A stretch of 64,000 nt of DNA from Dictyobacter aurantiacus (lineage in GTDB: Bacteria; Chloroflexota; Ktedonobacteria; Ktedonobacterales; Ktedonobacteraceae): NCBI RefSeq assembly GCF_003967515.1, contig NZ_BIFQ01000001.1, forward strand, positions 62,001-126,000, read 5' to 3'. The position numbers were made by a program, and so were the translations under genes. Below the pieces are notes generated by a model. It saw nothing but the letters and a program-made list of their open reading frames with translations, was not told the origin of the DNA and ran no database searches. Of this stretch, positions 27,312 through 36,205 are shown piece by piece. Positions within the stretch are counted from its first letter, which is position 1; each line of letters begins with the position of its first letter.

Positions 27312-29696
27312 CTAGGATGAACCATCAACTTTCCAGACAATCACGGTCTTGTCGTCTGATGCAGAGGTTACATAGCGACCATCAGGTGACCAGGACAGAT
27401 CATAGATAATCCCACTATGACCACCCACCTTGCCAAAGGATAGGACAGGTTGTTGCAGACCCGTTCTGGTCTTTCTGGGATGAGGATCTTGTAGGTCCCA
27501 GACATATATCAGGGAACTGCTAATATATGTACCCGCGATATAGCGACCATTGGGGGACCAGGCCAGCGCGCCCATCTGTGGCTCATAGAGAGCTTTTATT
27601 GTAGCATCGACCATAATCGCTTTATGGGCGGCAGGATCATCAGTCCCAAGCTGATGAAGTATTTTTTTCTGCTTTAGGTCATAAACTACAGCGCTATCAA
27701 GATTCGTTGTCACAAACTGATCCGGCGTATGAGGCGCACCTTTGAGCGAAGGGAGCAGTAGCATCACCTGTAGAGGATCATGAGTACCAGACAAGTATTG
27801 CGCACGATCAGGCAGATTAACGACCAGCGGCTCCGCGTTCTTCCCATCCTTGATGGCCCATACCAACACGTCGAACACAATATCAGTACCACCGCCCGCA
27901 TTCAAAGTCATCACATTGGCCCCGTCCTTCGTCCAGTCGAGCGCGCACTGTATGAAGCCACTCTGGTCATCAGGCAACTTCCAGGATATCTGTAAGGATG
28001 GTATTCCATTGTTTATCTTCCATGCACCGGTATGGTCGCCATTTATATTGTGATAAAGCGTAGCAACGGTGTTATCGATTGGGGACCAGGCCAGTTGAGC
28101 ATTATTTGCCTGTAGTTCTGCATCGCTTGCATGCTTAGAAAAAGCGGGCCTGGCATTTGATACGAACACATTAAGTAGGGCTATTTCATGATTATAGTCG
28201 ATCTGATTAATGGCGGATAACACCGCCAGTTGCTGTCCATCGGGTGACCAGGCCAGGTGATTTTGTGGAAAAGCATTGTCGGCCCATTCACCAAAGGCCC
28301 AATCCCTCTCCGGAACGGCGATCGATTGCGTGTTTCCTGTTGCTTTCAATCCATCAATGTTCCATAACATAACATGAGCGTCCTCCCCTCCAGTCGCCAG
28401 GTACTGCCCCTGAGGGCTCCAACGCGCATTCTTCACCGTCTTACTATGGCCAGTCAGCTTGAATAGCGCCTGTCCGGCAATGAGTGTTGTGGGTCCGCCC
28501 ACCTGCCCCTGTTTGTTCAAAAAGGTTGAGAGAAGATAGCCGCCCTCAGCCAGCATCGCCAGCGCCGCCACGCCACCTATCAAGAAGGCGCGTCTCTTTA
28601 TGCGGGTACGCTGTTTATTGGTTACCTCCTCTGACTCTACCTTTCCTCCGGTCGGATTAGTAGATAGGGGGCGCTCACCAGGCCGGATCATGGGTAGATC
28701 AGATGCCGGGATAACGGTCTCCATAGAGTCTAGGCGCGTAGCGGAAAGTTGGGTGGGATAATTGGCTTTGGCCCGCTTGCTCCAGGGAGCCAGCAGGGTG
28801 GCTTCAGGATCAGCATCGGCGGGCATAATGTTGGCCAGTGTATCGCGTTGCCAGCCCTGCTCCAATTCCGTAACAAAAGCCAGGCATGAGGAGGGACGAT
28901 CTGCCGGACGCTTGGCGATCCCCCGTAAAATAGTACGCTCCATCGCCTCTGACAGGTGGGGATTAAACTGACGAGGTGCTGGTGGATCGTTTTGGATGTG
29001 CATGACAAAAATTTTAATGGGGTCCTCGTCCTGAAAAGGGACACGACCTGTCAGTAACTGGTACGCAGTGATTGCCAGGCTGTAAAGATCACTGGCTGGC
29101 TCAGCCTGTCCCTGAATCTGCTCAGGCGCCATATACTGGGGCGTGCCAGCACCAGCATGAGTATGACTTCGATGGGTAGTGCTGGAAAGCAGTTTGGAGA
29201 TACCAAAGTCGGTCAGGAAAAGCCAGTTCTCTTGCAAAAGCATGTTGGCTGGCTTGATATCTCGGTGAATGATATGATTGCTGTGCGCATAATCGATAGC
29301 CATAGCCGCCTGGCGCAAATAGTTCAGGGCCTCCTCGACGGCAAACAACTGCTGGCCCGCCCTCGACATCCGCTGGCGTAGCGAGCCACCCTCCACCAGT
29401 TGCATAATCAGATACGTTACGACCTCGTCATCGCTGGTAATCTCACCAAAATCATGCACCGGCAAAATATGTGGATGTTCAAGCGCGGCCGCCATACGGG
29501 CTTCATCGGTAAAGGCTTTAAGGTACGCCTGTTCATTGGCTAACACAGGAGGCAAAAGCTTTACCGCCACGTGGCGATGTAACACTGTGTCTTCAGCGCG
29601 CCAGACCTCTCCCATCCCCCCTCTTGCCAATACATCAAGCAGGCGATACCGCCCAAACATCTTTCCCGGTCCTGTGATAGAAGGACGTGAGACCAT
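27312..29696 (-). CDS. Ser/Thr protein kinase with transmembrane helix and WD40 repeats
   Basis: A 794-residue Hanks-type kinase. The cytoplasmic kinase domain has GRGGMGEV-like loop LARGGMGEVW, Lys46 in AVKLL, HRDIKPANML catalytic loop, DFGISKL and APEQ activation segment. A linker of about 90 residues with several threonines leads to a transmembrane helix (about 370-390, RRAFLIGGVAALAML), then an outer C-terminal half of WD40 repeats, with intact repeats at both ends (GHSKTVKNARWSPQG; GHSGIIYDLSWSPDG) and degenerate ones between. ATG at 29696 is chosen because GAGG lies 8 bases upstream, overlapping the stop of the preceding kinase gene. The propeller probably senses an external ligand or partner. 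Confidence 0.93.
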   Translation of the reverse strand: MVSRPSITGPGKMFGRYRLLDVLARGGMGEVWRAEDTVLHRHVAVKLLPPVLANEQAYLKAFTDEARMAAALEHPHILPVHDFGEITSDDEVVTYLIMQLVEGGSLRQRMSRAGQQLFAVEEALNYLRQAAMAIDYAHSNHIIHRDIKPANMLLQENWLFLTDFGISKLLSSTTHRSHTHAGAGTPQYMAPEQIQGQAEPASDLYSLAITAYQLLTGRVPFQDEDPIKIFVMHIQNDPPAPRQFNPHLSEAMERTILRGIAKRPADRPSSCLAFVTELEQGWQRDTLANIMPADADPEATLLAPWSKRAKANYPTQLSATRLDSMETVIPASDLPMIRPGERPLSTNPTGGKVESEEVTNKQRTRIKRRAFLIGGVAALAMLAEGGYLLSTFLNKQGQVGGPTTLIAGQALFKLTGHSKTVKNARWSPQGQYLATGGEDAHVMLWNIDGLKATGNTQSIAVPERDWAFGEWADNAFPQNHLAWSPDGQQLAVLSAINQIDYNHEIALLNVFVSNARPAFSKHASDAELQANNAQLAWSPIDNTVATLYHNINGDHTGAWKINNGIPSLQISWKLPDDQSGFIQCALDWTKDGANVMTLNAGGGTDIVFDVLVWAIKDGKNAEPLVVNLPDRAQYLSGTHDPLQVMLLLPSLKGAPHTPDQFVTTNLDSAVVYDLKQKKILHQLGTDDPAAHKAIMVDATIKALYEPQMGALAWSPNGRYIAGTYISSSLIYVWDLQDPHPRKTRTGLQQPVLSFGKVGGHSGIIYDLSWSPDGRYVTSASDDKTVIVWKVDGSS

Positions 29697-29706
29697 ATTT
29701 AGCACC

Positions 29707-31962
29707 TCATAATTTCCAGATCAAAATCGATGATTGCTGATCAACAAAACTGGCGGCAAGCCATTTTCCATCCTGCGACCACGACAGCTGCTGCACCGCC
29801 GCCTGGATACCACTCGTCCTGAGTTTTGTTGGCGGTGAAGATGAGGCAGAATCCGTGGAGAGCTTCCAGATGGAGATCTCGCCCCTACTATCGCCAATCG
29901 CAACCATCCGAGAAGTGGCCGCAATGCAAGTATATTCATCAGCTATGGTCGGGAAATCCGGCAGGGTCAGTTCAGAAACAGGCTGAACGGCCTTTTGTGA
30001 AGTTGAAGATAAAACATTCTGTATGGGGATAATACCCAGGCTCCATTTATTCATATCGGCATTGGTGGTACCATACACCGCCAGCAAACTCTTCCCGTCA
30101 GGCGTCCAGGCCATGCGTTGCATATTCATAGGTACACTGATATGCCCCCTTGCCCGCCAATAGGCTTTATCAGAAATAGTTACCTGCCCTACCGTGATCT
30201 GATTATTGTATTGCACCGCCAGCAGAGAGCTGCCTTTGGTCGGATCTGCCAGGATCCGATTGACTGAGGTGATCTGGTAGGGGATACTAACTAGTACGTT
30301 AGCGAGTTGTTCAGCTTTCAAAACCCACTGTCGCCGTGGCTCTGCAGGATCAATCACGTACAATGCATAACTGTATTTCCTGGTATCACTTATATTTCCG
30401 AATTGACCAAGTCCCACCAGGTAGTTACTCTGTAACCAGGCGGCACCAGCAAAATACTGCACCTGCTGGACATCCAATTTTCTAGGCGCCTGCAGATCTG
30501 CCGTGCAGGTAATAATCTGCGTGCTTTTACCCTGAACGATTGCGGTATTGAAAATAGCAATCTTCTGCCCATCCGGTGACGATGCAAGATAAAAAGACAG
30601 CAGTGATTTCAGATCATCACTGGCAGGTGTTCCAGCAAGTCGTGCGCTATAGAAGGGCTTACCAGGAGCTCTATCAGGGTACTGTTGTAGACGTCCGATA
30701 TCCCACAGCAACGTCATCGTATCCTGGTCGATCGATATTAATGAATTCCGAGACCACAGCAAAGACGAAGCCTCCCGCTCATGACCGGTAAGCACCAGTA
30801 CAGGCTGATTGGGACCGCTCTGAGTCGGACGGGCGGAGATAGAAGTAGGAGCGGTTAATGCTACCTGGTCCGGTGGTCGGTGTGTAAAATATTCCCAGAT
30901 GTCTAAGCCTGCGCCAGATACAACCACGGCGGCTGTGGTTCCTCCCAGTCCCCACAATACTCTGCGACGCGTAAGCTGCTGGCGTTGTCGCTGCTTCTCC
31001 TCCGGGCTCACTTCGGTTATAGTACTATCTTCATGAAAATTTAGAGCGGACAGGTCACGTATGGTAGATAAAGCCGTAGGCTGAAAAGATATATCGGTGA
31101 GGGCTCGCTTCAGCTGAGACACAAAATCAACCGCCTGGGCAGGGCGCTGGTTTGGATCCTTCTCCAATCCTTGTAGCAGAATCTGCTCAAAAGCGGGAGT
31201 AAGCGCGGGATTGAACTGGCGAGGCGCTGGCGGCGGCTGCAGTTGATGTTGCATCATGGTCGCCAAAGCCGTCTCACCTTGAAAAGGAAGTCGACCAGTG
31301 CTTAACTGATAGATAATTACGGCCAGGCTATAATTGTCGCTGGCGATCGTTGCCTTCCCTGATGCCTGCTCAGGAGCCATATAGCCTGGCGTGCCGGCCA
31401 ACAGGTTTCCCTGCGTCATATGATCTGCGTCGCTCACGATACGCGCAATACCGAAATCGGCCAGCAATACCCAGTCGTTATCCCGTAATAACATATTGGC
31501 GGGTTTAATATCCCGGTGAATAAGGCGTTTTTTATGAACATAATCAATCGCCTGGGCGGCCTGTTCTAAGAGCGAAAGCATCTCGAACAACGGCGGCATC
31601 ATGCGCCGTTGTTCATAATACGCAATACGGTCTGCAAGCGTTCCACCCTGGATATAAGACATCACGATATAGGTCACAACCGACCCATCCAGCATCGTCT
31701 GCTTCCCATAATCATGCACCGACAAAATATGTGGATGAGCCAGGGAAGCCGCAGCTTCAGCTTCACGTTCAAAACGCGTTACAAATTCCTGATCACCTTG
31801 ACTGTGCGATGGCAGAGTCTTAATCGCAACCTGTCGATGCAAGCGCGGATCCTCACATAGCCAGACATCACCCATCCCACCACGCCCAATCCGGCGCAAA
31901 ACGCGATAGCGTCCTATCATACTCAGGGACGGCACCGCACCCACTTGCTGCTCTTGTTCCAT
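29707..31962 (-). CDS. Ser/Thr protein kinase with transmembrane helix and WD40-like C-terminus
   Basis: A 751-residue paralogue of the downstream kinase. Kinase domain: RIGRGGMGDVWL, Lys48 in AIKTL, HRDIKPANML, DFGIARI, GTPGYMAPEQ, all catalytic residues intact. A juxtamembrane linker of about 55 residues is followed by a helix near residue 335 (VLWGLGGTTAAVVVSGAG) preceded by RRR, then an extracytoplasmic region of about 400 residues. In that region only the first (GHEREASSLLWS) and last (QLSWSQDGKWLAAS) blades are recognisable as WD40-like. It is co-transcribed with the next kinase, 10 bases apart. The two may phosphorylate each other or shared targets. Confidence 0.92.
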   Translation of the reverse strand: MEQEQQVGAVPSLSMIGRYRVLRRIGRGGMGDVWLCEDPRLHRQVAIKTLPSHSQGDQEFVTRFEREAEAAASLAHPHILSVHDYGKQTMLDGSVVTYIVMSYIQGGTLADRIAYYEQRRMMPPLFEMLSLLEQAAQAIDYVHKKRLIHRDIKPANMLLRDNDWVLLADFGIARIVSDADHMTQGNLLAGTPGYMAPEQASGKATIASDNYSLAVIIYQLSTGRLPFQGETALATMMQHQLQPPPAPRQFNPALTPAFEQILLQGLEKDPNQRPAQAVDFVSQLKRALTDISFQPTALSTIRDLSALNFHEDSTITEVSPEEKQRQRQQLTRRRVLWGLGGTTAAVVVSGAGLDIWEYFTHRPPDQVALTAPTSISARPTQSGPNQPVLVLTGHEREASSLLWSRNSLISIDQDTMTLLWDIGRLQQYPDRAPGKPFYSARLAGTPASDDLKSLLSFYLASSPDGQKIAIFNTAIVQGKSTQIITCTADLQAPRKLDVQQVQYFAGAAWLQSNYLVGLGQFGNISDTRKYSYALYVIDPAEPRRQWVLKAEQLANVLVSIPYQITSVNRILADPTKGSSLLAVQYNNQITVGQVTISDKAYWRARGHISVPMNMQRMAWTPDGKSLLAVYGTTNADMNKWSLGIIPIQNVLSSTSQKAVQPVSELTLPDFPTIADEYTCIAATSRMVAIGDSRGEISIWKLSTDSASSSPPTKLRTSGIQAAVQQLSWSQDGKWLAASFVDQQSSILIWKL

Positions 31963-32271
31963 ACTACATGCCTTCTACTATATACAATAACAGATGTATT
32001 TGATGGCTAATGATAAATTACAATGGGGAAACCAATGCAGATATATTGTGATGCTACTATTATTTCTGCATCTCTTCCGCTATTCTAGCAAAAAAATACA
32101 CACATGTATATTTACAGGGCAGGTAGTACTGAATGCCCTAAAAATTCGGAATCATTGATACTGGACTTCCTTTTTTACAGAAAAAAATCTTCGCCGGACA
32201 CACGGTAAGGAAAAACGTCTGGTTGGCTAGCGGTCTCAATCACCAACACAAGGGTCCTGGAGCATTTTACA
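31963..32271. other. A/T-rich intergenic region upstream of the kinase operon
   Basis: I see no gene in these 309 bases. The segment is A/T rich and should carry the promoter for the two kinase genes, read leftward. No repeat or RNA structure stood out before the terminator at 32272. Confidence 0.5.
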
Positions 32272-32319
32272 CTGAAGCACCGACCCGGTCGATTTTATCC
32301 GACCGGGTCGGTGCTTCAG
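32272..32319 (-). terminator. Perfect 19-bp hairpin overlapping the stop of the TenA-like gene
   Basis: CTGAAGCACCGACCCGGTC and its exact complement with a 10-nt A/T-rich loop. The right arm includes the TGA stop codon (32316-32318) of the leftward gene, so the hairpin forms at the very end of the coding region. There is no U tract, but the stem is very stable. Confidence 0.7.
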
Positions 32320-32972
32320 GCTAGAGGCGTGCTGAGAATGGTATCGTAAAACATAAGCTCGTATTCATGGCTGAGGCGGATCGCACGCGTAATTTTGATG
32401 CGCTCCGCAGGGTCGCTATAGCGTTGCAGTAGTTGCTGATCGATAGGGGCAACCTTTTCTTCCAGACTTTCATGTCCCCAGAAAAATTCGACCTGCGCCT
32501 CTGTGAGGCCATAGTGCTTGATTAACGCCGGCGCGATGCGCAGACAGATCTGGATAAAAATATCTTCGCTGGCACTCACGGCGGCCAGCCGTTCGCCGGG
32601 TGAACCATAGGCGAGCATCCAATAGAAATAGTTCGTCAGAGCCATGCAGCCAGCCAGAGGCTCAACCTGCTCAAAGTCCGGGCGTTGCAATCCGACCGCC
32701 TCGCCAAAGCGGATCAGGACCTCGTGCCCACCAACCTTGGGGATCAGCTTTTTGAGCAGCAACACTTGAGCATCAATATCGGTCTCACCAGCAATAGCCA
32801 GCGCGTCCAGGCGATACATCTGCATTACAACCAGAGCATCCTGTAAAGCGAACAGGCGCAAGCGTTCGACAGGCAGTGTTCCCTGCTCAATTTCGGTCCA
32901 CAATGGATGGTATAGCAATTTCTGGCGCAGAGTCGCCAGATCTTCTGTCAATATATTATCCGCGAAACTCAT
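32316..32972 (-). CDS. TenA/PqqC-like (heme-oxygenase fold) protein
   Basis: A 218-residue all-helical protein. The HPLWTEIEQGTLPVERLRLFALQD start and the C-terminal FFWGHESLEEKV and IRLSHEYELMFYD segments resemble TenA, PqqC and CADD-type enzymes of the heme-oxygenase-like fold. That group includes thiaminase II and non-heme iron oxidases. A TenA-type active-site cysteine is not evident, and the several His/Glu positions favour a metal-binding member. ATG at 32972 is chosen; the 26 residues upstream in frame look like non-coding sequence. No thiamine or PQQ gene is adjacent. Confidence 0.7.
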   Translation of the reverse strand: MSFADNILTEDLATLRQKLLYHPLWTEIEQGTLPVERLRLFALQDALVVMQMYRLDALAIAGETDIDAQVLLLKKLIPKVGGHEVLIRFGEAVGLQRPDFEQVEPLAGCMALTNYFYWMLAYGSPGERLAAVSASEDIFIQICLRIAPALIKHYGLTEAQVEFFWGHESLEEKVAPIDQQLLQRYSDPAERIKITRAIRLSHEYELMFYDTILSTPLA

Positions 32973-33098
32973 ACTAGATTCATCGGTCCTTATCTTAATG
33001 TGTACGCTACAAACGAAATTTAGTATCCTTATCCTATCAGAGAGTGCCACAACAATATCAGGAGTAAATGATACTCGTGATCATCTATACTATACACT

Positions 33099-33312
33099 TT
33101 TCTTCTCCAGCATCTCTATCAACTGCTTACTCCCAATAGCCTTCCTGGCAGACGCACGGCTCAAACAGCGTCCCGCACCATGACAGCAGGGACCAAAGCA
33201 CTACTCCATCAATCCCGGCACGCCGGTCAGCATGAAAGAGCAGCGCCCTATATTTCCGGGAATGAAAACTATGCGGGACTTTTCCAGTATCGCCGAATGT
33301 CCCACAGGCAAG
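33099..33312 (-). pseudogene. rtcB remnant A (internal part before the C-terminus)
   Basis: Read leftward, this stretch matches the intact RtcB gene at 61240-62694 over the region just before its last 57 codons, with roughly 80% identical residues: FGPCCHGAGRCLSR against FGSCCHGAGRRLSR, and GSKQLIEMLEKK against GSKQLLEMLEKK. A conserved Gln codon has become TAG (33201-33203), and a deletion of roughly 12 bases plus frame damage occurs near 33270. Similarity stops sharply at 33099, at the LEKK codons, and fades by 33312. It is a dead fragment of a second rtcB copy. Confidence 0.88.
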
Positions 33313-33351
33313 TAAGTTTCAAAAGGAATGCAACAGAGAGAAATACATTAA

Positions 33352-33380
33352 GGCTGGTTGCCTAGGGTGCGCAACCAGCC
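33352..33380 (-). terminator. Hairpin downstream of the cysteine-rich protein gene
   Basis: GGCTGGTTGC and GCAACCAGCC pair over 10 bp with a 9-nt loop, 24 bases past the stop of the leftward gene at 33404. No clear U tract. Confidence 0.5.
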
Positions 33381-33403
33381 CTGGCTTGATGCTCTAATAC
33401 CCG

Positions 33404-33748
33404 CTACCAGTTACCCTTTTTAGTGCAGGCCCATTGTGAGCAATGGCATATCTCTTCTTTATAATGATGTTTTTCACCGGGCAAGACTGGAAAACAATCT
33501 CCTTTTTTCTTCCCGGCTTTCTGACAATGTACACAACTAACTTTCACGCACATTAGCTTTTGATGAGACGTGCATTTCGGCTTTGCTTCTGCTGCGAGCA
33601 CATGAGTCCGGTGAACTTGACTTACACTCCTGGCATCACTGGCTACGTTTGCTCGCGCATCAGGTGAAATGCTTGTAAAGACAAGCGCTTCACCTAGAAG
33701 CAGCAAAACGACTACACCTAAGAGCAGAACGAAGTTCATGACCTTCAT
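33404..33748 (-). CDS. Small secreted cysteine-rich protein
   Basis: A 114-residue protein with an N-terminal signal/anchor helix (about 4-25, FVLLLGVVVLLLLGEALVF) and a basic mature region. All eight cysteines (59, 67, 72, 75, 85, 101, 103, 108) fall in the last 56 residues, a density typical of disulphide-stabilised secreted peptides. Spacing includes C-x2-C and C-x-C pairs; I do not recognise the fold. ATG at 33748 follows AAAAGGA at 7 bases; the 68 upstream in-frame residues are rejected. It lies inside the block flanked by rtcB remnants. A toxin, adhesin or protective role is possible but unsupported. Confidence 0.75.
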   Translation of the reverse strand: MKVMNFVLLLGVVVLLLLGEALVFTSISPDARANVASDARSVSQVHRTHVLAAEAKPKCTSHQKLMCVKVSCVHCQKAGKKKGDCFPVLPGEKHHYKEEICHCSQWACTKKGNW

Positions 33749-34051
33749 GTTGTTTTTCCTTTTCTGCTGTGATCTCGTCGCTGTACCAAACAAACGCTTA
33801 TCCTCATGGGTAACAGATAAAATATACTTTGCTGGAGAACACGCTGTGATCATAAGATATAAAGCGAGGTAAAGCAAACACATCAACCGCGCCAGGGATG
33901 CGCTAAAGAGCAGAGGCTGAGAAAAATTCCTGTCTGGATACGGCACATGCAATCACTTCAGCAAGCGTTCCAGGCTTGGGGCTATATACATACCTCAGCA
34001 AACAGTTCCTCTCGGTGATACCACTCACATCCATTGATGTTCATCTACATC

Positions 34052-34945
34052 TCAGCTTCCATGGTCGGGCGCGCCACGACCAAACTGGGGCGAGGTCAGT
34101 TCTTGATGAAGGTACCTCTCGTAAGAGAGATGTCCGCGCGTTACAATGATGATAAGCAACGCTACCACGATGTAGAGAACATACAGCGCCATGTAGACCC
34201 GCAGTGATCCAAGACCAGGGATACAGGCATCTATGGATGCATGCAGCAGGATGGCCAGCAACACACTCCCCCGCGTGTGATTGAAGACCCAGGTAAAGAC
34301 GACGGAAAGCGCGAGCACGCCGAAGAGGAATGGCACCAGGGCACGACCGACCCCAATCATACCTGGTTCAGCCCCAAGGTGGCCTGGAATGAAGAAGATG
34401 GGCAGGTGCCAGAACGTCCAGAGTACTCCCAGCAGGAGAGTACCCCGTAGAGGTCCAAAGCGCGGGTAGCGCGAAGCCCCGCCAGCCAGGTTCTTCAAGC
34501 AATGGTGTATTCGCAAGGGTCACGAGGTAACTCACAGGATAGAGTGGTAACTCAGCCAACCAGCGGCGAACGAGGACCTGGCCTTCTGGGAAGACCATGA
34601 ACGCCAGGAGTTGCAGTATCGGGACAGCGACCAGTACCAGCAGGTACCAGTGTACGCCAACGCGCCAGAGCACATAGCGGCGCAACAGGCGACTCACGCC
34701 TGCTTTCCCGTCCGTTGTCGCTGTCATGAGAAAAGCGGCGATGGTTGGACCACTGACTGTCAGTTGCCATGCTAGCCAGGATTTTTGTTGGAGCAGGTAC
34801 AGAAAACCAATACTCCACGTTACGGCATACGCAATGAGAAAGTACCAGAACAACGGGTGGCTCCGCAATACTTGCAACACATACCTGAATGGGGTCATCG
34901 CTCGAATGGGGTCATCGCTCGCCCCTGAATGGGTAGATGTATCAT
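34052..34945 (-). pseudogene. CPBP-family intramembrane protease, disrupted
   Basis: Two overlapping frames together make one CPBP (CAAX-processing/bacteriocin-processing) membrane protease of about 290 residues. The first frame carries the EExxR motif (LLEEPGWRGFALP). The second continues with GPLRGTLLLGVLWTFWHLP, the second motif histidine region, and a final ILLHASID motif. The frame changes near 34450-34470, between FALP and the GPLRG segment, and a few residues seem lost there. A 17-bp tandem duplication just after the likely start (ATG at 34945, following GGAGGG) adds a second shift. An ATGA restart could bypass that one but not the central lesion. Confidence 0.8.
34887..34920. repeat. 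17-bp perfect tandem duplication at the start of the CPBP gene
   Basis: GAATGGGGTCATCGCTC occurs twice head to tail (34887-34903, 34904-34920). Because 17 is not a multiple of three, reading from the ATG at 34945 meets TGA after 16 codons. That TGA overlaps the ATG of the second copy (ATGA), which is back in the main frame. Removal of one copy would restore a continuous start. Confidence 0.9.
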
Positions 34946-35499
34946 CGAACCCTCCTGCTGTCGTTGTACAAAGACCTTTGGCTCCTGCCACGAACCAGGT
35001 GAGAGATTTGACTAGCCACGGTAGAGAGGGTGATGCGTCCATTGCCCACGATCTCCCCTCATCTAGTGCACCGATGCTTGAAAAACACAAGCGGCCTAAG
35101 AAAGCGCTGGTAGAATCTCTCTCTCTACTTTAATGATGATAAAAGAAATGTCAACATCATCCAAAGCGTTCCCCGAGCATGGAGTGTCTGATATTCTCAA
35201 CTCCTCTCGCCTGCGATACGCATCCATAGCATTACTCCGCCTGCTCGCTCTTATCCTACCCTCCTTCGTTGATCACTATGATGACGATAGCATCAGTTGT
35301 AAAATAGTTTATTTCCTATATATAGATATTTAATATTAATTATTTGTCGCGTTTGCGTTTTTCCTTATTGGAAAATAATATATTTTTGATCGATGCAGCA
35401 TCACATATCAGAGCAATGACGTAGTTTCGTCTCCTGTACGAAAAAGCCAGCGTAGCTCAAAAGGCAATCCCAAGCAGCAAAGGAAAGGATGAAAGAACC
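34946..35499. other. Non-coding or decayed region
   Basis: No supportable gene in these 554 bases. A 66-codon open frame at 35133-35333 has neither ribosome site nor protein-like pattern. The last 150 bases are strongly A/T rich and should contain the promoter for the secreted protein at 35500. Confidence 0.5.
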
Positions 35500-36180
35500 A
35501 TGATACGTAAGGTAGTGTTCAGAGCACGTTTCTTCCTCTTTTCATGCTTACTGGCAATATCGGCCATTGGCCTCAGCATTGTCATCAGTCATAGTACTGC
35601 AAAGGCTGCAACGCCTGGTGCGGTTATATACTCCCGATGCAACTTCACAGGTAAGCACCTCACAGGTAAGCATTGTACGCGACAGGGTGGACTCTATTAT
35701 GTTCATAATGGTGTGATCCTTGGAGTAACGAAAGGCAATAGAATACATTTTCGCCATTTTGGCAAAAGTTGGCCAAACAAAGATGATTGGTTTATATGTG
35801 GAAAGAGCCGGGCAGAACAAGCGGCACTGGATTATCAAAAAGGCAAAAAAAGCCAGGAGAAGTGCGCTGGTGATTGGAATGACGGATCATGGAAACCATG
35901 GGTATGGGAAACTTATCATCCTTCTTATGCAGGCATAGCCTTTGGATATCACCTCAACGGCAATGGCACCCATAATGGTGGCTTCACAAACTTCTATAAT
36001 AAAAAGAAAGGTACATGGTCTAATAAACTCAAGGATGCGCATGGTCAAGGTATACTGTACTATGATCACTACGTTAATCCGACGAAGAATCCAAGTAGTA
36101 ATCAGGGCTACAGTGTAAAAGCATTTAAGCATCAGTCTACATCGAGAGAAGGAACCATCACGACCAAACCGCTCCCATAG
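35500..36180 (+). CDS. Secreted protein of unknown function
   Basis: A 226-residue protein with a clear signal peptide: MIRKVVFRARFF basic start, hydrophobic core LFSCLLAISAIGLSIVI and an AKA-A cleavage site near residue 36. The mature part is basic, rich in Gly, Asn, Lys, Trp and aromatic residues, with four cysteines (CNF, HCT, ICG, KCA), and looks like a beta-rich extracellular domain. I do not recognise it. GAAAGGATG precedes the ATG. It is followed within 26 bases by the first serine hydrolase gene and may share its transcript. Confidence 0.75.
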   Translation: MIRKVVFRARFFLFSCLLAISAIGLSIVISHSTAKAATPGAVIYSRCNFTGKHLTGKHCTRQGGLYYVHNGVILGVTKGNRIHFRHFGKSWPNKDDWFICGKSRAEQAALDYQKGKKSQEKCAGDWNDGSWKPWVWETYHPSYAGIAFGYHLNGNGTHNGGFTNFYNKKKGTWSNKLKDAHGQGILYYDHYVNPTKNPSSNQGYSVKAFKHQSTSREGTITTKPLP

Positions 36181-36205
36181 GACAAATAAGGAGGAGAGCT
36201 ATCTG

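Noticed and set aside
35133..35333. 66-codon open frame in the gap before the secreted protein
   Set aside because: No ribosome site, no conserved pattern and an irregular hydrophobic end.
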